The notes below the pieces were generated by a model, which ran no database searches, had not been told where the DNA came from, and worked only from the letters and a program-made list of their open reading frames with translations. 51,244 nt of DNA from Deltaproteobacteria bacterium. Lineage in GTDB: Bacteria; Bdellovibrionota; FAC87; UBA2466. Each line of letters starts with the position of its first letter. Positions within the stretch are counted from its first letter, which is position 1. The stretch lies in NCBI GenBank assembly GCA_016196825.1, contig JACPWY010000064.1, positions 1-51,244 on the forward strand, given 5' to 3'. The position numbers were made by a program, and so were the translations under genes. This document shows, piece by piece, positions 24,689-33,258 of the stretch.

Positions 24689-25924
24689 ATGATGAAGCGC
24701 CGAGAATTTGTTTCCCACGCGACCAAGATGGGCTGTGCATATGCTGTGGCGACCACGTTACCGCGATGGGCCTGGGCGGCTGCACCGACGGAAACGCCAC
24801 ACTACTTTGTGCTCGTTCGCACCTTCGGTGGAATGGATGTGACGCTGGGTCTGGATCCCCAGATTCTGGTGCCGGGGGCCGATGAGAAGGACATGTTCGT
24901 CGAGTATCGCCCTGACGAAATTACGGAGACAGGCGGATTGCGGCTGGCGCCAGCGGCGAAGTCGCTGGCGACGCATGCCGCCGATTGCCTCATCGTGAAC
25001 GGGGTCATGATGAGGCGGGATGCCGGTCACGAGGTCAATTCGGCCTACATGATTTCGGGGCGTGGAGACGCGAAGGCGGCCTCCGTGCCGGGTGAGCTTT
25101 CGTTGGCCCGCGGGGAGGGGCCGTTTGGGATCATGTCTTCGTCGGGGGTCTATAGTGCTGGAAAGCCGATCAGTGTTTCCTCAACGCAGGATCTCTTGGT
25201 GCAGGCCGAGGGGGAGAATCTTCCCAACTGGGTTGAGGAAAGGCTCGAATTCCTAGCAGTCGAGAAGGGTACGCCGCTTGAGCTCGCCGAGCAGCAACTC
25301 GTCAATGGAAAGGAGATTGCCCTGGCGGCGCAGAAGATGGTGGAGGGATTTAAAAAGGAAGGGCAGACCGTGGATGCCCGCCATGCGATCGCCGCCGCTT
25401 TGTCGGTGGGAGGCTCTCGGCACGCCCAGCTCGATCTTTCTGCTAGTCTCGACACCCATTCGAACCATGCGACGACTCACCTTCAGGCGCAGACTCAGAT
25501 CTGGGAAGGTGTCGCCGGCCTTTTTTGGCTCTTCAAGAGGATCCCTTGCGGGGAGGGAAGCCTATTTGACCACACTACTTTCATGGTGGCGTCGGAATGG
25601 AGCCGTACACCCTATCTCAACGCCGCGAAGGGGAAGGATCACAACCCATTCACGAATTCGGTGCTTTTTGCGGGCAAGGGTATTCGAAAAGGGATGGTGG
25701 TCGGCAAGAGTCGACTCGTCACTCGGAAACAAACGGGTACACTCGCTGATCACATCGCTGCTCCTTGGAACTACCGGGAGCAGGCGATCGCCCAGGGCCC
25801 CCAAGGGGCGAGCTTCATTTATCCGGAAAATCTCGTCCGAACGCTGGGGGAGATTTTCGGAAATCCGGAGGGGTTTCACCCGGTGCCGAGCTCTGTTCCG
25901 TTTGTTGCGCCGATTCTGAAGTAA
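24689..25924 (+). CDS. Tat-type exported DUF1501 protein
   Basis: A 411-aa protein beginning MMKRREFVSHATKMG with a twin-Arg-like leader (K-R-R-E-F) and hydrophobic AYAVATTLPRWAWAAA. Family landmarks are FVLVRTFGGMD, NGVMMRRDAGHEVNSAYMISGRG, the SEWSRTPYLNAAKGKDHNPF motif (usually S-E-F-G-R-T-P...DHN) and VLFAGKGIRKGMVVG. DUF1501 belongs to the sulfatase/alkaline-phosphatase-like fold. GAGGAG precedes the tandem ATGs. It follows the haem gene by 10 bp and is expected to be its functional partner in the periplasm. Confidence 0.88.
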   Translation: MMKRREFVSHATKMGCAYAVATTLPRWAWAAAPTETPHYFVLVRTFGGMDVTLGLDPQILVPGADEKDMFVEYRPDEITETGGLRLAPAAKSLATHAADCLIVNGVMMRRDAGHEVNSAYMISGRGDAKAASVPGELSLARGEGPFGIMSSSGVYSAGKPISVSSTQDLLVQAEGENLPNWVEERLEFLAVEKGTPLELAEQQLVNGKEIALAAQKMVEGFKKEGQTVDARHAIAAALSVGGSRHAQLDLSASLDTHSNHATTHLQAQTQIWEGVAGLFWLFKRIPCGEGSLFDHTTFMVASEWSRTPYLNAAKGKDHNPFTNSVLFAGKGIRKGMVVGKSRLVTRKQTGTLADHIAAPWNYREQAIAQGPQGASFIYPENLVRTLGEIFGNPEGFHPVPSSVPFVAPILK

Positions 25925-25936
25925 CCCAGCAGGCCG

Positions 25937-28900
25937 TCAGTGAAAATCGTGTGATGGCAATTGTGGTGGCGTTTGTGCGTTCAAGTAAATGGGGCGCGCG
26001 GACTCTACTATTACGTGGGTGACGTTGGTCTTCTCTGTCTTTTGGATCTCTCCTTCAGCAAACAGAAATGACTGTGTAATGAGGGGTTCTCGGTAGCGCT
26101 GGTAGATGGTGTTCCAGACAACGAGGTTCAAGAAGCCAAACTCATCCTCGAGTGTGATGAAGAGAACACCCGAGGCTGTGGGGGGCATCTGGCGGCAGAT
26201 CACAAGGCCCGCGACCTTCACTTTTTGTTTGTTGCGCATGAACTTGATTCCGGATGAGCTGACGACTTTTTGTGTCTCGAGGTCTTGCCTTAGGAAGCTC
26301 AAGGGGTGTGCAAAGAGCGAGACGCCGGCCGTTTCGTAATCGAGGACAATTTTTTCCCACGATGTTTCCTGAGGCAGCGTTACGCCATCCGTTGTGGGCA
26401 TGTAGAGGGAATCGGGGATGGGAAGGGACTGGATCTCCCACAGTGCCTGGCGCCGGGAGGTGCCGATCGAGTCGAGTGCGTTGGCGCTTCCCAGGAGAAT
26501 GAGATCCCGCTTATTGACACCGCTCGGCCTTAAGCGCGTGGCCAGATCATCCAAAGAGACAAAAGGCCGTGCCTTCATTACAGCCCCAATCAAATTCTTA
26601 GAAATCCCTTTGATCTCCCGGAAACCGAGCCGCACAGAGCCTGGCTTTTCGAGCTCATTGTCCCATTGCGAGAGATTGAGATCGATCGGCAGACATTTCA
26701 CACCATGGCGTTCGGCATCATGAATAAGCGAATGGCTCTGATAAAAGCCCATTGGCTCGGAATTTAAGATCGCCGTGAGATAGACATCGGGGTAGTAGGT
26801 TTTTAAGTAAGCCGTCGCATAGGCCAGGATTGCAAACGAGGCCGCGTGCGACTCAGGGAAGCCATATTCCGCAAAGCCTTCGATCTGGTGAAAAATCCGC
26901 TCGGCAAAACTTGGATCGATTCCCTGGGCCTCAAGCCCCTGGCGAAAACGGTTCCCCATGTGGGTGAGTGAGCCGTCCTTGCGCCACGTCCCCATCGAGC
27001 GCCTCAAAGCATCGGCTTCTCCCGGTGTAAAACCCGCCACCTCCATCGCCATTTTCATAATCTGTTCCTGAAATAGTGGCACACCGAAGGTCTTTTTGAG
27101 GATTGCTTCTAATTTGGGGTGGGCGTACTCCACCGGCTCATCCCCGTTTCTCCGCCGCAGGTAGGGGTGAACCATATCGCCTTGAATAGGGCCGGGCCGA
27201 ACGATCGAGATCTCAACGACCAGATCGAAAAAATTCTGGGGCCTTAAGCGAGGGAGCATATTCATCTGGGCACGCGACTCGATCTGAAAGACACCGATGG
27301 TGTCACCGCGGCCGATGGCTCTATAAACCCACGGGTCCTCGGAGGGAATGTCACGCAGGCCCCAGTGCTTCCCATAATGGGGCTCGAGGATTGAGAGAGC
27401 CTTGCGGATGCAGGTGAGAATGCCGAGCCCCAGAATGTCCACTCTCACAAAACCCAGATCGTCCAAGTCATTTTTATCCCACTGGATGATAGTCCGATTC
27501 TCCATGGCCGCATTTTCGATGGGGACGTTGCGGGTGAGATTGTCCTGACAGAGAACAAAGCCACCGACATGCGTGCCAATGTGGCGAGGAAAGCCTCGGA
27601 TAAGCTGGGTCATGCGGACGTAATGCTCAAGAAGAGGACGGGGAGCGTCGGGGCATTTCTGAAAGGCCGCTTCCCAGTCGGGCTCTTGGGTACGGTGGGT
27701 TTGGGTGAGAAAGGCCTCAACAGCGGAAAGCGGAAGATCGAAGACCTTGCCCACTTCACGCAGGGCCGATCGCCTGCGGAAACAGATGACCTCAGCCGTG
27801 ATAGCGGCCCGGTGGCGGCCGTATCGTCTATAAATGTATTGAATCACCTCCTCGCGCCGCTCGTGCTCAAAGTCGATGTCGATGTCGGGGGGCTCCTGCC
27901 GTTCGCGGGAAATAAAACGCTCAAAGAGAAGATCCATGCGGATGGGATCGATCGCGGTGATGCCCAGCACGTAGCAGATAATAGAATTGGCGGCCGAGCC
28001 GCGCCCCTGAAAAAGGATCTTTTGCGATTCGGCAAATTGGGTGATGTCCCAGATGGTGAGAAAGTAATCGGCATATTGGAGATCGCGCACGAGAGCAAGC
28101 TCATGCTCGGTCTGTCTTAAGACAGACTCACCAGGTGTATCACCATAGCGTTTTTGGAGCCCCTCTCCGACGAGTGTGGTGAGATAGCTGATCCCTGTCT
28201 CTCCGGGGGGGAGCCACTCCGTGGGGTACTGGTAGCGGAGCTCAGTGAGGGAGAAGCGGCACTGATCGGCGATCGCTTGCGTCTGAGAGAGCCACTCGGG
28301 ATGTTCTGCAAAAATCATCGCCATCTCCCCGGGTGATTTGAGTCGCCGCTCACTGTTGGGCAGAAGATGAAAGCCGGCCTTGGTGAGCGTCACGCCATTT
28401 CGGATGCAGGTGAGGACATCCTGGAGCGGCTTTCTATCGGATGTGTGAAAGAGTGGCTGATTGCTGGCGATGACGGGAAGGTGCCATTGTTCGGCGAGGG
28501 CGGCCGTTTCAGCGAGGGCCCGCCCCTGGCGCGCGTCGAAGAAGGCCGAGGCGATGAGATGGAGATCGGGAAGCTTAAGAAGCGGTTCGGAGGGCGTTCC
28601 GGTGAAGAAAAAGAGATCGCTCGATTTTTCAAAAAGGAGGGGGAGCTCGGCGAGAGCCGGTGGCATCTCTCGTTGGTGAAACGCGCTTAAGATCTCGCAG
28701 AGGTTTCCATAGCCGTTGCGATTCCTCGCCAGAGCGAAGAGGGCCATGTCGCTGAAACGGATCTCGGCGCCGATGAGAAGGCGCAAGTTGTGAGTGCGGG
28801 CTGCTTGAAAGGATCGGGGGATTCCGTAAACACCGTTAGTGTCAGCGACACCGAGCGTGTCGTAGCCAAGCTGTCTCGCCTGCTCGACCATCTCGCTCGG

Positions 28901-28969
28901 GAATGAGGCACCCTCTAGGAAAGAAAAGTTAGTTTTGCAGAGCAGTTCAATAAAAGGAGTAGTGATCAT
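25937..28969 (-). CDS. dnaE2: error-prone DNA polymerase III alpha subunit DnaE2 (ImuC)
   Basis: A 1010-aa C-family polymerase that carries out damage-induced mutagenic synthesis with ImuA and ImuB. The start at 28969 gives MITTPFIELLCKTNFSFLEGAS, the DnaE2 PHP-domain signature (usually Y-A-E-L-H-C-x-S-N-F-S-F-L-x-G-A-S). The palm catalytic acids appear as PDIDIDFEHERREEV, and MGTWRKDGSLTHMGNRFRQG, EGFAEYGFPESHAASFA and the C-terminal OB-type region follow. It lacks the longer C-terminus of replicative DnaE. An upstream in-frame extension to 29134 overlaps imuB and is unlikely to be used. It lies 29 bp after imuB. Confidence 0.95.
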   Translation of the reverse strand: MITTPFIELLCKTNFSFLEGASFPSEMVEQARQLGYDTLGVADTNGVYGIPRSFQAARTHNLRLLIGAEIRFSDMALFALARNRNGYGNLCEILSAFHQREMPPALAELPLLFEKSSDLFFFTGTPSEPLLKLPDLHLIASAFFDARQGRALAETAALAEQWHLPVIASNQPLFHTSDRKPLQDVLTCIRNGVTLTKAGFHLLPNSERRLKSPGEMAMIFAEHPEWLSQTQAIADQCRFSLTELRYQYPTEWLPPGETGISYLTTLVGEGLQKRYGDTPGESVLRQTEHELALVRDLQYADYFLTIWDITQFAESQKILFQGRGSAANSIICYVLGITAIDPIRMDLLFERFISRERQEPPDIDIDFEHERREEVIQYIYRRYGRHRAAITAEVICFRRRSALREVGKVFDLPLSAVEAFLTQTHRTQEPDWEAAFQKCPDAPRPLLEHYVRMTQLIRGFPRHIGTHVGGFVLCQDNLTRNVPIENAAMENRTIIQWDKNDLDDLGFVRVDILGLGILTCIRKALSILEPHYGKHWGLRDIPSEDPWVYRAIGRGDTIGVFQIESRAQMNMLPRLRPQNFFDLVVEISIVRPGPIQGDMVHPYLRRRNGDEPVEYAHPKLEAILKKTFGVPLFQEQIMKMAMEVAGFTPGEADALRRSMGTWRKDGSLTHMGNRFRQGLEAQGIDPSFAERIFHQIEGFAEYGFPESHAASFAILAYATAYLKTYYPDVYLTAILNSEPMGFYQSHSLIHDAERHGVKCLPIDLNLSQWDNELEKPGSVRLGFREIKGISKNLIGAVMKARPFVSLDDLATRLRPSGVNKRDLILLGSANALDSIGTSRRQALWEIQSLPIPDSLYMPTTDGVTLPQETSWEKIVLDYETAGVSLFAHPLSFLRQDLETQKVVSSSGIKFMRNKQKVKVAGLVICRQMPPTASGVLFITLEDEFGFLNLVVWNTIYQRYREPLITQSFLFAEGEIQKTEKTNVTHVIVESARPIYLNAQTPPQLPSHDFH

Positions 28970-28998
28970 TCCAGCTCCGCCCGTTTCTGAAATAGTCT

Positions 28999-30291
28999 TT
29001 AAAAAATTCCATGCCAAAACCACTGGCCTTGAGGGGTGATGTAGACCCAGCGCTTTTCGCGTGAAGTCTCGACGATATAGTACGCGCGTTGAATAAGGCC
29101 TACATCCCACCATTGCGTCTCGATCTTTTCGCAAGGGGTGATGCGCCCCTGAGGAGGTGGAATGGGGCGAGGGGCGGAGAAAATAAAGTAGGGGCGATCG
29201 GCAAAAGGCGCGGCGTTTTCGGGGGCGCCATAAGAATTGCGATGAGAGTTGATGTGAGAATTGCCATTAGGACTGCCATGAGAATTTTCTGGAGGCCAGG
29301 CCAGCCGCCACCCCTTCTCGGGCACATACGACTCCGTGAGAACGGGCGTGCCGAGGGGCGCTGCAAATTTCGCCTTCATCCGGTTGAGAAAGCGACCGAT
29401 GTCGTGCGCCTTATTTTCAAGAGTGTCGAAGAGTGAGAGCTGTGCCGCTACCGCATGGGCCGTCTCGGGGATCGAGAGCGCCACTGAGATCAAAGGCGCG
29501 TCCCAGGTCAACCGTCGTAAAAATTCATCAAGTAGCCGGATGAGCACCTGCGGATCGTGGGTGGGATCGGAGAGCTTGAGCGTTTCGGAAAAGCGCTGGC
29601 CGTTGTCGAGCCGAAAGTCGAGGGTGAGCTTCACGGCATGGAGTCTTCGCCCTTCTAGGCGCGAGCAGAGTCGGTAGAGAATAGGAGTGAGCCCCAGGAT
29701 GAGAGCATCTATCGAGATTGTGTCCGAAGCATCGAGCGTATCGGTGAGGGGCTCCTCCAATGAGAAAATAGGAATGGGAAGCTCGCGCCGCCCCCAGCTC
29801 CATTGGTGCAGTAGAATCCCCATCTTTCCAAAGCGCCGATTGATCGCAAGAGGAGGCAGCTTCGCAAAGTCATGGATGTGGCCCAAGCCCACACGCCGCA
29901 TGAAGGCCACCAGCCGATGGCGCTCCTTCCACTCATCCTCCTCGATCACAAGCTCACCTAAGAGCGGAATGCGCTCAATCTTCAGAGAAAAAAGCCGCGT
30001 TTGGCTCTGCCCGGGGGGCACCACGACATAGGGCTCAATCCCCAGAGGCTTTGCCCACTCCGGCCGATCGGTTACCACCGTCTTTTCAATCTGAAAATGC
30101 TCCGCGATATTTTCAAGCCGGGAAAGCACCCCCTTCTCACCACCTAGAAGTTTCTGCGTCCCCTCCACATCGAGCAGCAGCTCGCCGGTGGGCGAATAGC
30201 TGATTTTAGGGGTCAGCGAGAGACACGCCTCGGCTAACCCCAAGGGCTGCGAGCCTTCCTGGATATAGAGAATGCGTTTCAAAGCGCCCAT
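28999..30291 (-). CDS. imuB: ImuB, inactive Y-family polymerase-like adaptor
   Basis: A 430-aa protein of the ImuB/DinP-related group. It lacks the N-terminal DxD..F..SVE catalytic signature of active Y-family polymerases, as ImuB does. QLSLF within AHAVAAQLSLFDTLENK (about residues 281-290) is a beta-clamp-binding motif, consistent with its known job of linking DnaE2 to the sliding clamp. The segment FSLEEPLTDTLD and the C-terminal WWDVGLIQRAYYIVETSREKRWVYI are also typical. A low-complexity Asn/Ser/His-rich insertion sits at about 325-345. The box TGTAC-N5-GTACA at 30311-30325 lies directly upstream. Confidence 0.93.
   Translation of the reverse strand: MGALKRILYIQEGSQPLGLAEACLSLTPKISYSPTGELLLDVEGTQKLLGGEKGVLSRLENIAEHFQIEKTVVTDRPEWAKPLGIEPYVVVPPGQSQTRLFSLKIERIPLLGELVIEEDEWKERHRLVAFMRRVGLGHIHDFAKLPPLAINRRFGKMGILLHQWSWGRRELPIPIFSLEEPLTDTLDASDTISIDALILGLTPILYRLCSRLEGRRLHAVKLTLDFRLDNGQRFSETLKLSDPTHDPQVLIRLLDEFLRRLTWDAPLISVALSIPETAHAVAAQLSLFDTLENKAHDIGRFLNRMKAKFAAPLGTPVLTESYVPEKGWRLAWPPENSHGSPNGNSHINSHRNSYGAPENAAPFADRPYFIFSAPRPIPPPQGRITPCEKIETQWWDVGLIQRAYYIVETSREKRWVYITPQGQWFWHGIF
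29225..29295. repeat. short degenerate tandem repeat inside imuB
   Basis: Imperfect copies of a unit like AGAATTGC.ATGAGAG recur about every 15-18 bp and encode the Asn/Ser/His-rich linker of ImuB. The rest of the gene has no such repetition, so this is probably an expanding or contracting linker. Confidence 0.55.
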
Positions 30292-30308
30292 ATTCCGATT
30301 GTATCGTA

Positions 30309-30327
30309 ACTGTACAAAACGTACAGT
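30309..30327. promoter_or_regulatory. putative LexA box upstream of imuB
   Basis: ACTGTAC-AAAAC-GTACAGT is a 19-bp palindrome with a 5-bp centre, placed 18 bp before the imuB ATG and just beyond the imuA stop. It overlaps the expected -35 of a TACAAT-type promoter on the minus strand. It is identical in plan to the two boxes between imuA and lexA. Confidence 0.75.
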
Positions 30328-30345
30328 AAATCCTCTATGTATGGC

Positions 30346-30819
30346 TCAAGCCCCCTCAATACTCGCCTTCAGCACCCAATGAGGCAGCACCACAGGAGCC
30401 AGAATCAAAACGCAGGTAGCGCTTTTTTCAGAGGCGAGTTGCAAGATGCGGCCGGTGGAGCCTTGGCAGGTTTGGGAGGGGCGGAAGAGGATGTAGGAGA
30501 AGAGTCCCGATTGAGCCGCTTCGATTGCGCAGCTCCAGGATTCTTTGGCGTTGGGGGGAGTGATGATGATGAGCCGGGACAGCGGCAGCTCGACTCGGCG
30601 GGCCACGAGGGCGGCAGGGTTTAGGAAGCCCTCGTCGGAAATCCACAGAAAATGCCCTCCAGAAGTAGAGGAGGGGGAGGGAGAGGCGCCCCTCTGCGGG
30701 GTGGTGACTAAAGACAATGCAAAGGGGATGGCCTCTCCCTGGAAGTGAAACAGTCCGCCCGACTTTGAAAGTACCGATTGGCACAAATCTGATTGGGTGG
30801 ACCATTTTAGTGTTTTCAT
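30346..30819 (-). CDS. imuA: ImuA-like RecA-fold SOS mutagenesis protein
   Basis: A 157-aa protein beginning MKTLKWSTQSDL (ATG 30819). It is shorter than usual ImuA (about 200-240 aa) but keeps the core order: HFLWISDEGFLNPAALVARRVELPLSRLIIITPP, a W-x-x-x-I-E-A-A-Q-S-G-L block and a RILQLASEKSATCVLILAP end. It is the first gene of imuA-imuB-dnaE2 and is divergent from lexA, with two putative LexA boxes between them. No Walker A is visible, as in many ImuA proteins. The call leans on gene order as well as on sequence. Confidence 0.75.
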   Translation of the reverse strand: MKTLKWSTQSDLCQSVLSKSGGLFHFQGEAIPFALSLVTTPQRGASPSPSSTSGGHFLWISDEGFLNPAALVARRVELPLSRLIIITPPNAKESWSCAIEAAQSGLFSYILFRPSQTCQGSTGRILQLASEKSATCVLILAPVVLPHWVLKASIEGA

Positions 30820-30825
30820 CCGCGC

Positions 30826-30840
30826 TGTACATTTTGTACA
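30826..30840. promoter_or_regulatory. putative LexA box 1 in lexA/imuA intergenic region
   Basis: TGTAC-ATTTT-GTACA, 7 bp upstream of the imuA start codon. Confidence 0.75.
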
Positions 30841-30858
30841 ATATTGACTGTACATCAG

Positions 30859-30875
30859 CTGTACTGATTGTACAG
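30859..30875. promoter_or_regulatory. putative LexA box 2 in lexA/imuA intergenic region
   Basis: CTGTAC-TGATT-GTACAG, with an additional half site TGTAC at 30849-30853 next to a TTGACT (30844-30849). It lies 38 bp before the lexA start, where autorepression would act. Confidence 0.78.
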
Positions 30876-30912
30876 TGATTTTTAGGAAGTATTTTTTAGT
30901 GAGGTGATGATC

Positions 30913-31518
30913 ATGGGCTTGACTGAACCACAGCGCGAAATGCTGGCATTTATTAAAGAGAGTTGTGGGGAGGGCCACCCTCCCACTTACCGAGATATCC
31001 AGGAGCATTTTGGATTTAAATCGGTGAATGCGGTCCAGGACACCGTGAGGCGGCTGATGGCGGCGGGTCTTCTGGAGCAGGGGAAGACGCGAACGGGGGC
31101 ACGCCGCGGGCTCATGCCCAAAGGGTACGATCTCGGCACCTCAAAGCGCCTTTCTGTCGTCGGCAGCATTGCGGCCGGCGCGCTCACGGAGTCTCCTCAG
31201 ACTGATCTCGGCTCGACCTTTATCGACGCAAGTTGGGTGAAGGGCTCGTCATTTGCGTTGCGCGTGAAGGGCAACAGCATGATCGACGCTGGAATCTATG
31301 AGGACGATATCTTGATCGTCCAGCGCGGCTCTGATGCTCGCAACGGCGACATCATCGTCGCGCTCTGGGAGGGAGAGACGACGGTGAAGCGCTATGAAAA
31401 GCGCGGTGGAAAGGTCTTTCTGGTGCCCGCGAATGCTTCGATGAAACCGATCGCTGTTGAGCGCGGTCAGCTCTCGATTCAAGGAAAGGTCGTCGGGTTG
31501 CAGCGCAAGATGGGGTGA
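30913..31518 (+). CDS. lexA: SOS repressor LexA
   Basis: A 201-aa self-cleaving repressor. Residues 1-65 form a winged helix (LTEPQREMLAFIKESC...GHPPTYRDIQEHFGFKSVNAVQDTVRRL). The S24 peptidase domain keeps the cleavage site Ala88-Gly89 (SIAAGALTE), the nucleophile Ser122 (GNSMIDAGI) and the general base Lys159 (TTVKRYEK), spaced as in E. coli LexA. ATG 30913 is preferred because GAGGTG lies 6 nt upstream; ATG 30907 and GTG 30904 are alternatives. It probably represses itself and imuA-imuB-dnaE2 through the TGTAC-N5-GTACA boxes. Confidence 0.96.
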   Translation: MGLTEPQREMLAFIKESCGEGHPPTYRDIQEHFGFKSVNAVQDTVRRLMAAGLLEQGKTRTGARRGLMPKGYDLGTSKRLSVVGSIAAGALTESPQTDLGSTFIDASWVKGSSFALRVKGNSMIDAGIYEDDILIVQRGSDARNGDIIVALWEGETTVKRYEKRGGKVFLVPANASMKPIAVERGQLSIQGKVVGLQRKMG

Positions 31519-31521
31519 CGA

Positions 31522-31537
31522 TCTCTCGCGCGAGAGA
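31522..31537. other. 16-bp perfect palindrome after lexA
   Basis: TCTCTCGCGCGAGAGA lies 3 bp after the lexA stop, without loop or T-run. It is too compact for a terminator and may be incidental. Confidence 0.35.
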
Positions 31538-31588
31538 GGCTAGGGCGGATCTCAGAGCAACCTCCATCGCACAGCCCGATTTCTTGTT

Positions 31589-32026
31589 TTACTGAATCAA
31601 CTCGTAGGGAGCCACGTGCTCAACCCACACGTAATTGGCGGGTTGGCAGGCCACGCAATTGGATTCGCAAATGTTTGCTTGTTGGCGGCTTCTCACGAAA
31701 AACTGAGTCCCCTTGGCGAGGATCTCGGCATCGAGCGCATAGGGGCAGACCATTCCACTCGTATACTCGAGCAGCATCGTCCCGGTGGCGCGGTATCTTT
31801 CATACTCCCCGGAAAAGCCCCGAGCGACTAGATGATAGCTGACGGGGATCCGCAGGCGTGAGTTGTATGTAAGTGAAGTGAGAAGTGTGTAGTCGGAAGC
31901 CCATGCCCGAATCTCGGGGTCGGTGAAGTATCCCTCGTTGCTCGAGTAGTGCCCTTCGATCAGTCCACCGAACGCGATTGAAGATAGCCCGAAGAACAGT
32001 GCCAGTGTTTTGAAAGTGCGTTTCAT
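31589..32026 (-). CDS. small exported protein, unknown, 145 aa
   Basis: ATG 32026 with GGAGGGGAC upstream gives a signal sequence MKRTFKTLALFFGLSSIAFG. The mature protein has Tyr/Ser-rich beta-like strands (YTLLTSLTYNSRLRIPVSYHLVARGF) and a C-terminal Cys cluster (MVCPYALD, ICESNCVACQPA), with four Cys likely disulphide-bonded. No family was recognised. TATACT, 29 bp upstream on the minus strand, could be its -10. Confidence 0.7.
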   Translation of the reverse strand: MKRTFKTLALFFGLSSIAFGGLIEGHYSSNEGYFTDPEIRAWASDYTLLTSLTYNSRLRIPVSYHLVARGFSGEYERYRATGTMLLEYTSGMVCPYALDAEILAKGTQFFVRSRQQANICESNCVACQPANYVWVEHVAPYELIQ

Positions 32027-32082
32027 GTCCCCTCCCATTTGCGAAATAGTATAGCCCGATTTGTTGCCTAACGCGCAGCTCT

Positions 32083-32304
32083 TTGACTGGCCTAAGTGAT
32101 CGGGGAAGTACGACCTCGGTTCGCTCGGAGAGCGATAAGGCGGTGACCGCTGCGACGGTGACTTTAGAGGCCGACGCCATCGCCGCGATCGAGATTACGA
32201 TGCCGGTGCAGGATTATATTGCGCTCCCCGGTGGCGGCTACCACGTGCCGTACATGGGCGAGCAGGAAACGCTTTGTGTGACGTCGGCCGCAATGCAACC
32301 CTGA
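32083..32304 (+). CDS. possible small gene or gene remnant, 73 codons
   Basis: The frame is open from TTG 32083 and has no ATG/GTG start with a ribosome-binding site. The composition (SDKAVTAATVTLEADAIAAIEITMPVQD) looks coding, and a good hairpin follows the stop. It may be the end of a decayed gene whose start has been lost. No family was recognised. Confidence 0.35.
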   Translation: MTGLSDRGSTTSVRSESDKAVTAATVTLEADAIAAIEITMPVQDYIALPGGGYHVPYMGEQETLCVTSAAMQP

Positions 32305-32317
32305 TTTCTCGAAACCC

Positions 32318-32347
32318 GCGCGGCTCTTGACGACGCAAGGGCCGCGC
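32318..32347. terminator. 12-bp stem hairpin between converging genes
   Basis: GCGCGGCTCTTG pairs with CAAGGGCCGCGC around an ACGACG loop (one G-T pair). Only a weak T-rich tract follows. It lies between the ends of the 32083 and 32385 ORFs and could serve both. Confidence 0.65.
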
Positions 32348-32384
32348 TTGATTTCTCACCGCGGAGTCCGAAATGGGATCACCG

Positions 32385-32900
32385 CTAGCCGCACTGCGGG
32401 TGGTCGATGATGAATTTCTCGTGGGTGTAGGCCTTTCCTTCGAGGCTCACTCCCATCATCACTTCATATTCATCCCAGGTCGTGAAGGGGGTCTCGTGGA
32501 TGTGGCGGATGTTCCAGAGGGAAAGGAACGTGACGGGGATAGTGGTAGGGACCTGGGAATCCTTCTTATAGAGAGAAAGCTGTTGGATGGGGTGGCAACG
32601 CATTGCAAACCGGTTTTCATCGTTCACTTCGCAATTGGGGTCGACAGAGGCGACCACGGCCTTGGCAAAAATGGTCGGGTCTTCAGCTTTGATGACTCCG
32701 ATCTTTTTGGCGAGGCTGGTGACGGCCTTTTCGTTGGTCACTTCGGCCGTTGAGACGCCGTCCGTGGTTGCGACGCGAATCTGGTAGAGAAATTCTCCGG
32801 TGCTGGTGTTCTGGCAGGTGAAGGGCTCGGGGAGCTTCACCGTTCCAGCTGCCAACGTCATTGATGAGAGAGCCAAAAGGCTGAGTGCGAGTTGTTTCAT
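32385..32900 (-). CDS. exported protein, unknown, 171 aa
   Basis: ATG 32900 (GGAGGATCT upstream) gives the signal sequence MKQLALSLLALSSMTLAAG. The mature domain has a Thr/Val-rich beta start (TVKLPEPFTCQNTSTGEFLYQIRVATTDG), conserved-looking Cys pairs (NCEVNDENRFAMRCHP) and a C-terminal HPQCG. There is no recognised domain. A perfect inverted repeat lies between positions -22 and -42 relative to the ATG. Confidence 0.75.
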   Translation of the reverse strand: MKQLALSLLALSSMTLAAGTVKLPEPFTCQNTSTGEFLYQIRVATTDGVSTAEVTNEKAVTSLAKKIGVIKAEDPTIFAKAVVASVDPNCEVNDENRFAMRCHPIQQLSLYKKDSQVPTTIPVTFLSLWNIRHIHETPFTTWDEYEVMMGVSLEGKAYTHEKFIIDHPQCG

Positions 32901-32921
32901 AGATCCTCCAATTGTTTTGTA

Positions 32922-32942
32922 GCCACCCAAACCGTGGGTGGC
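32922..32942. promoter_or_regulatory. inverted repeat upstream of 32900 gene, possible operator
   Basis: GCCACCCA and TGGGTGGC (8 bp, perfect) flank a 5-nt centre, 22 bp upstream of the start codon of the exported-protein gene. It could be an operator or a 5' leader hairpin. Confidence 0.45.
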
Positions 32943-33258
32943 CAATCGATTCCCTCTATTTCCACCATACGACTGCGTTATGCCCCGCGAAACAAACCCG
33001 TTCGAACAACTTCTGATGTGCATTGTTAGGAATGCCTACCGGGTGGAGGCCGTCTTCGTTCTTATGGAACTACGCCGAGCAAGTTCTCTTTTGGGGAGTG
33101 GGATCAAGGCCCACTGGGAGAATACGGACGCGAATGGAATGGTGTGTCTAGGGATTGGGTAGAGAAAGTCTCAGCAGAATCGGGGGATGGTGACATCACG
33201 TGACCCGAGTGACTGGAAGTTCTTCAGGAGCGTGAAAGTTTTACACCGTCGGGGGCGG

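Noticed and set aside
32943..32970. Sigma-54 site for the 32900 gene
   Set aside because: A GG-N10-GC spacing exists on the minus strand but the -12 reads TTGGC, not TTGC.
32938..33162. 74-codon plus-strand frame
   Set aside because: GTG start without ribosome-binding site in the promoter region of the minus-strand gene; an inner ATG (32980) gives only 60 aa with no features.
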